NCBI GenBank assembly: GCA_039033415.1
Contig: JBCCCR010000009.1
Location: forward strand, 1 to 64,000
From: Pseudomonadota bacterium
GTDB lineage: Bacteria > Pseudomonadota > Gammaproteobacteria > Xanthomonadales > SZUA-38
Length of the DNA stretch: 64,000 nucleotides
Direction: 5' to 3'
In this document: positions 61,358 to 64,000 of the stretch, piece by piece
Numbering within the stretch: the stretch's first letter is position 1
Layout of the letters: each line of letters starts with the position of its first letter
Program-made: the position numbers and the translations under genes
The notes under the pieces: generated by a model
Told to the model about the DNA's origin: nothing
What the model saw: only the letters and a program-made list of their open reading frames with translations
Database searches by the model: none

Positions 61358-63171
61358 TGATTCGAAGGGTGCGTGAGAACCAGCAGCTGCCCTGCCGTAA
61401 TGTCCTCACGGACCGACATAATGCCATCCGGCCAGCGGACCCGAACCCTGACCGGGCCAGCGCCCATGGCAAAAAGCTGCTCAAGGTCGAACTGCGACAA
61501 ATAGCTTCGCGTTCGGCTGATTTCCCGTCGCTGTAGCCCATCGGCAGATTCCACCTCCACCACCGCGCCGAGCGCCTCGGTGTTGGGATGCGCGCCGACA
61601 AGCCTGAGCCGGAAATACCCGTCCGCCTGGGGCGTTTCGTTGACGAGCAACCTCGGGCGCCCCCCAACCTCAGCGAAGAGCAAATCCAGATCGCCATCAT
61701 TGTCGATGTCCGCCGCCGCGGCGCCTCGACCCGCCAGCGCGTTCGTCAGATCTCCGCTACCCACAGCCGGTACCGGCACAAAGGGTCTCTGGCAGGCCTG
61801 ACCACAGTTCCAGAACAGCTGGGCCGGTTGCTCGAAGCGCTGGCTCGGCTGCACCCGGTTGATCAGGTTTTCCACGTGACCGTTCACCTGGAGCAGGTCT
61901 TCGCGGCCGTCGCCGTCCAGATCAGCGAAAAACAGCCCGAACGTCAGCGCCTGGCGACTGGCCGGACCAATGCCGCTGATAATCGCATTGTCCGCATACT
62001 GACTGCCCGTCTTGTCAGCGACGTAAAACGACGTCATCTCGTTCGCAAAGTTGCCAACCGCCAGCGCCAGAGTGCCGCTGGCCAGGCTCCAGGTTGCGTC
62101 CACGCCCATGGCGCCGGTGGATTTACCGGTGTTGTCGAAGGCAACGCCGCTGCTCTGCCCCTGCTCACTGAAACGGCCGCTGCCGTCGTTCACGTATAGA
62201 AAATTGCGGGTGGTGTCGTTGGCGACAAACAGGTCGACGTCGCCATCGCGGTCAAAGTCGCGCGGCAGCACCGCCAGCGACTTAGCGCTGCCCTCGGGCA
62301 CCTCGTGCAAACCGGCAGCTTCCGACCGATCAATAAAACTGCCGTCACCCTGGTTGATAAACAGCCTCGGCAGCGAGCCGGGAAAGTTGGTCGGAGGGCC
62401 GTATGCTCGGCCGAGCCCGGCTATCTCGTAGTTGGCCTCTCGATCGAGCTGCGGGCTCCACTGAACGTAGTTGACCACCACCAGATCAGGCCAGCCATCG
62501 CCGTTAACGTCCGTAAAGCTGGCTCCGGTGCTCCATTCGCTGTCAGTGCCCGCCCCGGCCGCCTCCGGCACCGCCCGGAAACCCGCGCCGTCCAGGTTTT
62601 CAAACAACAGGTTGGCCCCAACTGTGGTCAGAAAGATATCCGGGTCACCGTCAGCGTCAGGGTCGCCGATGGCCATTCCCATGACGTAGGCATCGGTCGT
62701 CAGACCGACCGCCCGGTCGACGCGAAGAAAGCCCCCCTGACCGTCATTGCGGAAAAGGCCCACCGTCTGCTCGAGCCGCTCCGTCCCCTCGTCGAATGGC
62801 CAACGATTGCCGCCCGTCAGCAGAACGTCGGCGTCACCGTCGAGATCAAAATCCAGAAACGCCACACCGCCGATCATCGTTTCGGGCAGGTAGCGCTCGC
62901 CGAAAGCGCCGTTTTCAAACTCAAAGTCCAGTCCGGCCGCGGCAGCACGCTCCACAAAGTAAAAACCCGGCAGCGGGACGGCGGGCGTTTCCTGCGTGTT
63001 GGCCAGCGGCGCCTCGGGCGTGCTCTCCTCGGGCATGACCTCCTCGACGGACTCTCTGGTGAACCACCAGCCTGTTGCGACGAGCAGCGCTATGCCTCCG
63101 AGTGCCAAAAGGGAGCGGCGGAACCAGAGGCTGATGATCGTGTCGTCTTGCGCTTCAGTCATCGGTGGCAA
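61354..63171 (-). CDS. CRTAC1-like protein with FG-GAP repeats and ASPIC/UnbV domain
   Basis: A 605-residue protein with a signal-anchor helix (LLALGGIALLVATGWWF). Integrin-like FG-GAP/VCBS repeats with calcium-binding Asp loops are repeated through it (DFDLDGDADVLLTGG, DPDADGDPDIFLTT, DVNGDGWPDLVVVN, DFDRDGDVDLFVAN, DLDGDGREDLLQVN, DIDNDGDLDLLFAE). A C-terminal ASPIC/UnbV domain (RVRWPDGIMSV) follows. It forms an extracytoplasmic propeller that may carry sugar or protein ligands. It overlaps its TPR neighbour by 17 bases and the kinase-like gene by 4, so these three form an operon. ATG 63162 is an alternative start. Confidence 0.88.
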   Translation of the reverse strand: MPPMTEAQDDTIISLWFRRSLLALGGIALLVATGWWFTRESVEEVMPEESTPEAPLANTQETPAVPLPGFYFVERAAAAGLDFEFENGAFGERYLPETMIGGVAFLDFDLDGDADVLLTGGNRWPFDEGTERLEQTVGLFRNDGQGGFLRVDRAVGLTTDAYVMGMAIGDPDADGDPDIFLTTVGANLLFENLDGAGFRAVPEAAGAGTDSEWSTGASFTDVNGDGWPDLVVVNYVQWSPQLDREANYEIAGLGRAYGPPTNFPGSLPRLFINQGDGSFIDRSEAAGLHEVPEGSAKSLAVLPRDFDRDGDVDLFVANDTTRNFLYVNDGSGRFSEQGQSSGVAFDNTGKSTGAMGVDATWSLASGTLALAVGNFANEMTSFYVADKTGSQYADNAIISGIGPASRQALTFGLFFADLDGDGREDLLQVNGHVENLINRVQPSQRFEQPAQLFWNCGQACQRPFVPVPAVGSGDLTNALAGRGAAAADIDNDGDLDLLFAEVGGRPRLLVNETPQADGYFRLRLVGAHPNTEALGAVVEVESADGLQRREISRTRSYLSQFDLEQLFAMGAGPVRVRVRWPDGIMSVREDITAGQLLVLTHPSNQ

Positions 63172-64000
63172 TCAGATCTAGGGCGATCTCCAGGGGATAG
63201 ACCGCCACCGGTTCAGCCGCCACCGCCGCGGCCGGATAGCGGGCCCGCGCCGCCGCAATCGCGCGATCAGCAGCATTGTCGTCAACCCGGTAGCGATCGT
63301 GCATCTGCGCATGATGCTCAGCTTCGCTTTGGTTGCCCAGCGCCAGCAGGACGCGCGACAGGCCGTAATGACTGCCGGCTCGCTCCGGATCGGCGTCCAG
63401 GACACGGCGGTAAGCATCGCGTGCGGAGGCCAGCGCTGCATCCCGGTCGGGTCCGGCCGCCAGCGCACGGCTCAGGGTGTAGTAGGCCCCGCCAAGCTTC
63501 TCCCAGAGGCGATAGTCTCGAGAGAAGTCCATGCCGGCACTGCGGGCCGCCGCAAACGGCGTGGTCGCAAGCTGCTCGAGCGTGTCGATCGCTTGCTCGA
63601 TGAAACCGTTTTGTAAATTGAGCTCAGCCGTCAGCCAGCCGTGCACCCACGGGAAAGCCAGGTTCTCCGACGCCGCCTGCTGGAGCGTCCTTTCCGCCTC
63701 GGCCAGCCGACCTTCCCGAAGGTACACTCGAGCCAGGTTCAGCAGGCCGTGGCCGGTAGCGGTCTCACCGGGGAGCGTTGCCACCTCTTGAAAGGCCGCC
63801 TCCGCCTGGCGCAAAGCGCCGCTTTCCGGTTTCCGCAGCAGGCCGATGCCGTAATTGTTCCAGCGACGCCAGGTTGATGGGTCACCCACGCCGCGCATCG
63901 CGCTCGCCGCCGCAATATCGATGATCGGGAGCGGATTGGCGGCACCCGGTGAGTCCGTGAAGCGCCGGTAGTATTGCGTGTCAAATTTCCGGTATCGCAG
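63155..64000 (-). CDS. TPR protein, 5' end beyond the window (partial)
   Basis: At least 281 residues; an internal Met at 63898 exists, but the frame stays open to the right edge without a stop and looks coding (LRYRKFDTQYYRRF), so the true start lies outside. Helical TPR-like units are seen (GLLNLARVYLREGRLAEAE, NLQNGFIEQAIDTLEQLA, YGLSRVLLALGNQSEAEHHA). Genes of this form often accompany CRTAC1/UnbV proteins. Function unknown; probably an exported or membrane-bound scaffold for the CRTAC1 partner. Confidence 0.75.
   Translation of the reverse strand: MRYRKFDTQYYRRFTDSPGAANPLPIIDIAAASAMRGVGDPSTWRRWNNYGIGLLRKPESGALRQAEAAFQEVATLPGETATGHGLLNLARVYLREGRLAEAERTLQQAASENLAFPWVHGWLTAELNLQNGFIEQAIDTLEQLATTPFAAARSAGMDFSRDYRLWEKLGGAYYTLSRALAAGPDRDAALASARDAYRRVLDADPERAGSHYGLSRVLLALGNQSEAEHHAQMHDRYRVDDNAADRAIAAARARYPAAAVAAEPVAVYPLEIALDLIATDD

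Noticed and set aside
62305-63603. Plus-strand open frame (432 residues) opposite CRTAC1 and TPR genes
   Set aside because: Antisense to FG-GAP repeats with clear DxDxDG loops; composition is Arg/Pro/Gln-rich, as expected from a shadow frame.

Overview
The window is about 60% G+C and carries a densely packed bacterial chromosome segment. It is most likely from a gammaproteobacterium. Two canonical gammaproteobacterial gene orders support this: ndk-rlmN-pilW-rodZ-hisS-yfgM-bamB-der, and pheA-aroA-cmk-rpsA-ihfB-lapA-lapB. LPS assembly genes, type IV pilus assembly genes and many lipoproteins show a diderm envelope. I cannot fix the genus; the mix of multiheme cytochromes, a caspase-like protein, a DUF11-repeat autotransporter and a fatty acyl-CoA reductase would suit a free-living, probably aquatic or sediment, lineage. 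No tRNA, rRNA, CRISPR array, insertion sequence or prophage was recognised.

Layout: 1-3.7 kb holds glutamate dehydrogenase and an exported S9 peptidase. 3.9-16.8 kb is a six-gene, same-strand operon that looks like a complete trans-envelope electron conduit. Its parts, in order, are a flavin / cyclic-nucleotide-binding / 16-Cys ferredoxin fusion protein, a predicted di-heme b membrane protein, a membrane-anchored decaheme cytochrome with an N-terminal FHA-like domain, a lipoprotein with two GlcG/HbpS-like haem-binding domains, an outer-membrane barrel, and a 1345-residue exported decaheme cytochrome with a His-rich tract and LVIVD-type repeats. 17.0-21.9 kb holds a TatT-type TRAP transporter operon flanked by small exported proteins. 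21.9-30.0 kb is the der-to-ndk housekeeping operon. 30.3-45.1 kb runs from a TetR regulator through surface-polysaccharide genes (galU, a WbpM-like dehydratase, a WecA-like transferase), lapB/lapA, ihfB, rpsA, cmk, aroA, pheA, an FHA-like protein and an AsmA protein.

45.2-50.2 kb is a storage-lipid neighbourhood: a polyhydroxyalkanoate-system protein, an FFLEELY-motif protein, a phasin with a histone-like tail, a two-domain fatty acyl-CoA reductase, and divergently an acyl-CoA-binding protein translationally coupled to a TetR regulator. 50.4-60.1 kb carries a transmembrane Ser/Thr kinase facing an autotransporter-caspase operon. The right end holds an exported cyclophilin and a TPR / CRTAC1 (FG-GAP, ASPIC/UnbV) / small kinase-like operon that runs off the edge.

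The strongest candidate for an undescribed system is the 3.9-16.8 kb operon. It appears to join cytosolic NAD(P)H/flavin/Fe-S chemistry to the outer surface, and has signalling-type modules (two cNMP-binding folds and an FHA fold) built into the electron carriers. The second candidate is the kinase / exported caspase / cysteine-paired autotransporter locus.
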